DNA from: Prorocentrum cordatum
Taxonomy: Eukaryota > Sar > Dinophyceae > Prorocentrales > Prorocentraceae
Direction of reading: 5' to 3'
Assembly (NCBI GenBank): GCA_963575745.1
Contig: CAUYUJ010019874.1
Span: 82,530 to 146,529, forward strand
Length of the DNA stretch: 64,000 bases
Made by a program: the position numbers and the translations under genes. The notes beneath the pieces were generated by a model. It made no database searches. It was not told where the DNA came from and saw only the letters and a list, made by a program, of their open reading frames with translations. This document shows, piece by piece, positions 61,862 through 64,000 of the stretch; position 1 is the stretch's first letter; every line of letters begins with the position of its first letter.

Positions 61862-62828
61862 AGCACCCCGCAGATGCGGATAAGAGTGAAGAGGCGATGG
61901 GGACGTCGGCAATCTGCGAGATTCTGGAGAAGCCCGCCGCAGGCACCAAAGTTTCCGCGGGTGGGTCGCGGGTGGGTCGCCATTTGGTCGCGGATGGGTC
62001 GCGGGTGGGTAGTGGGTGGGTCGCGGGTGGGTCGGGATGGGTCGCGCGGGGTCGCGGGTGGGTCGCGGGGTGGGTCGCAGGTGGATCGCATGTGGGTCGC
62101 GGGGTGCGTCGCAGGTGGGTCGCGGGGGTCGCGGGTTGGGTCGCGGGGGTCGCGGGGTGGGTCGCGGGTGGGTCGCGGGTGGGTCGCGGGGGGTCGCGGG
62201 TGGGTCACGGGGTGGGTCGCGGGGTGGGTCGCGGGGTGGGTCACGGGGTGGGTCGCGGGTGGGTCGCGGGTGGTCGCGGGGGGTGGGTCGGGGGTGGGTC
62301 GCAGGGTGGGTCGCGGGGTGGGTCGCGGGTGGGCCGCGGGTGGGGGTCGCGGGGTGGGTCGCGGGTGGGTCGCGGGTCGTGGGTGGGTCGCGGGGTGGGT
62401 CGCGGGTGGGTCGCAAGTGGGTCGCGGGTGGGTCGCGGGTGGGCGCGGTGGGTCGCGCGGTGGGTCGCGGGGTGGGTCGCAGGTGGGTCGCGGGTGGGTC
62501 GCGGGGTGCGTCGCAGGTGGGTCGCGGGGTGAGTCGCGGGTTGGGTGGCGGAATGGGTCGCCGGTGGGTCGCGGGGTGGGTCGCGGGGTGGGTCGCGGGT
62601 GGGTCGCGGGTGGGTCGCGGGGTGGGTCGCGGGGTGGGTCGCGGGGTGGGTCGCGGGGTGGGTCGCGGGGTGGGTCGCGGAGATGGTCGCGGGTGGGTCG
62701 CGGGTGGGACGGCGACAGCAAACGAACAACAACGCAACAACGCAACAAGCAGAATCCTTACCACGGATCCCCACTGTAGTCACGCACCCAGGGACAATGA
62801 ATGACCGTCCGGCCCCCTCACTCTGACG
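61862..62828. repeat. GGGTCGC minisatellite unit 1, bounded by short inverted ends
   Basis: Left CACCCCGCAGATGCGGATAA GAGTGAAG, then GTCGGCAATCTGCGAGATTC and GAAGCCCGCCGCAGGCACC. Interior about 750 bp of (GGGTCGCG/GGGTGGGTCGC)n. Right AACGCAACAAGCAGAATCC, CCCAGGGACAATGAATGACC, GGCCCCCTCACTC. The terminal GAGTGAAG/CCCCTCACTC pair is inverted. Long Arg/Pro/Asp frames are artefacts. Confidence 0.85.
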
Positions 62829-63545
62829 TCGCACCCCGCAGATGCGGATACGAGTGAGGGGGCGGTGGGGACGTCGGCAGTCTGCGGGACTCTGGAGAAG
62901 CCCGCCGCAGGCGCCAAAGTTTCCGCGGGTGGGTCGCGAGTGGGTCGCTGTTGTCGCGGGTGGGTCGCGGGTGGGTCGCGGGGTGGGTCGCGGGGTGGGT
63001 CGCGGGGTCGGGTGGGTCGGGGGTGGGTCGCGGATGGGGGGGGTCGAGGGGTGGGTCGAAGGTCGCGGGTAGGTCGCGGGGTGGGTCGCGGGGTGGGTCG
63101 CGGGGTCGGGTGGGTCGCGGGTTGGTCGCGGGTGGGTCGCGGGTGGGTCGCGGGTGGGTCGCGGGTGGGTCGCGGGGTGGTTCGCGGGGGGGTCGCGGGT
63201 TGGTCGCGGGTGGGTCGCGGATGGGTCACGGGGTGGGTCGCGGGGTGGGTCGCGGGTGGGTCGCGGGTGGGTCACGGGTTAGGTCGCAGGTGGGTCGAAG
63301 GGTGGGTCGCGGGTGGGTCGCGGGTTGGGTCGCGGGTGGGTCGCGGGGTGGGCCGCGGGTGGGTCGCGGGGTGGGTCGCGGGGTGAGTCGCGGGGTGGGT
63401 CGCGGGGTGGGTCGCGGGTGGGTCGCGGGTGGGACGACGACAACACGCAAATATCAACGCAACAATGCAACGAGCAGAATCATCACTACGGATCCCCAGT
63501 TCAGCCACGCACCCAGGGACAATGAATGAGGCCCCCTCACTCTGA
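62829..63545. repeat. GGGTCGC minisatellite unit 2
   Basis: Immediately follows unit 1 with the same left end (CACCCCGCAGATGCGGATAC GAGTGAGGGGGCGG), a shorter interior (about 500 bp) and the same right end (CAATGCAACGAGCAGAATC, CCCAGGGACAATGAATGAGG CCCCCTCACTC). Inverted GAGTGAGGGGGC / GCCCCCTCACTC bounds it. Confidence 0.85.
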
Positions 63546-63659
63546 TAATCTGGCACGTTGAGGCGTGCTAGAATGCCAAATGCTGTCTGGTAGAGCGTCT
63601 GTAAGCCAGTTGCCTACGGCAAGTCCCGCCACCGTGCCTGGGTTGAGGGTTATAAGCCT

Positions 63660-64000
63660 AGTGGATGTTCGTTGGAACCGCGTGGGAGGCCTCTCGGGGG
63701 CCTCTTGGAGGCAGCTTGAGGCCTCTTCGGGGCCGTTTTGGGGCTCCTCTTGGGGGCCTCTTGGGGCCTCTTGGGCGCCTCTTGGGGCCTCCTGGAGGCC
63801 CCTTGGAGCGGAAGGCTCGGAGTTTCGGCTCGTGTTCCCTCACTGGGGGCATTTTTGGGGGCCGTCTTGGAGCGTCGGAAAGCCGAAAAGGCGAGAGCGC
63901 CAAAATCCTTCAAAACCTCAAGAGACCTCTTGGGGGCCTCTTGGGGCGCCTTGGAAGCCTCTGGCGCCACTCTTGAAGCCATCTGGGGCGTCTTCGAATG
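63660..64000. repeat. CTTGGGGGCCTC-type dispersed repeat, truncated by the window edge
   Basis: GGCCTCTTGGGG units with the island GAAAGCCGAAAAGGCGAGAG and CGCCAAAATCCTTCAAAACC near 63,878-63,920, which corresponds inverted to 43,640-43,700. Reads to the end of the window. Confidence 0.7.

Noticed and set aside
61369-62748. 459-codon minus-strand frame rich in RDPP
   Set aside because: Mostly the GGGTCGC minisatellite read backwards; only the last 37 codons are considered as a possible exon.

Overview
This window looks like gene-poor, repeat-dominated nuclear DNA of a GC-rich eukaryote. A dinoflagellate is the best fit. That is an inference from three things: two decayed LINE-type retrotransposons, one of which encodes a WxCxxC...CxxC zinc finger ahead of endonuclease, reverse transcriptase and RNase H; many inverted-repeat elements lying where introns would be; and protein-like exons found only on the minus strand. 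No ribosome binding sites, operons, rRNA, tRNA or spliced-leader sequence were recognised. Species cannot be named from the sequence.

Layout. 0-13 kb: inverted-repeat elements (families A, C, E), CATA, TCC/TCA and TA/CATA microsatellites, and two or three minus-strand candidate exon groups (1.1-1.4, 7.2-8.2 and 11.25-11.5 kb). 13-15.9 kb: first block of a modular satellite. 15.9-21 kb: family B and D elements, two dispersed repeat types, and a minus-strand Ty1/copia RNase H remnant (19.5-20.0 kb). 21.5-26.9 kb: plus-strand LINE-1. 27.1-33.5 kb: the densest set of minus-strand exon candidates, interleaved with inverted-repeat elements A, B, C, D and F. 33.7-35.4 kb: AAACAA, CGATCTCA and ATC arrays. 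35.5-51.4 kb: main satellite domain, interrupted by a diverged duplicated segment (42.5-43.3 kb), a CCAAGAGGCC/TCC repeat (43.4-44.2 kb) and a minus-strand two-exon candidate (45.8-46.9 kb). 51.5-53.6 kb: one candidate exon, the second copy of the duplicated segment, another CCAAGAGGCC/TCC repeat and a degraded exon copy. 54.2-58.1 kb: minus-strand LINE-2. 58.4-61.5 kb: GA/poly-A tracts and three minus-strand exon candidates. 61.9-63.5 kb: two tandem units filled with GGGTCGC-type repeats.

The strongest signal is a set of short terminal-inverted-repeat elements that coincide with exon junctions. Family C occurs twice (1,164-1,309 and 27,342-27,487), each about 145 bp, each in the same orientation to a minus-strand reading frame. 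In both places the frame on either side joins in phase when the element is removed. Element F (32,325-32,490) has a 5-bp target duplication, and removing it with one duplication copy rejoins a minus-strand frame. This is what introners (intron-generating transposons, known in dinoflagellates) would look like. RNA evidence would settle it.

Exon calls rest on reading frame, protein-like composition and GT/AG or GC/AG context read by eye. None has been matched to a database, and functions are not assigned. Long open frames inside simple repeats were not accepted as genes.
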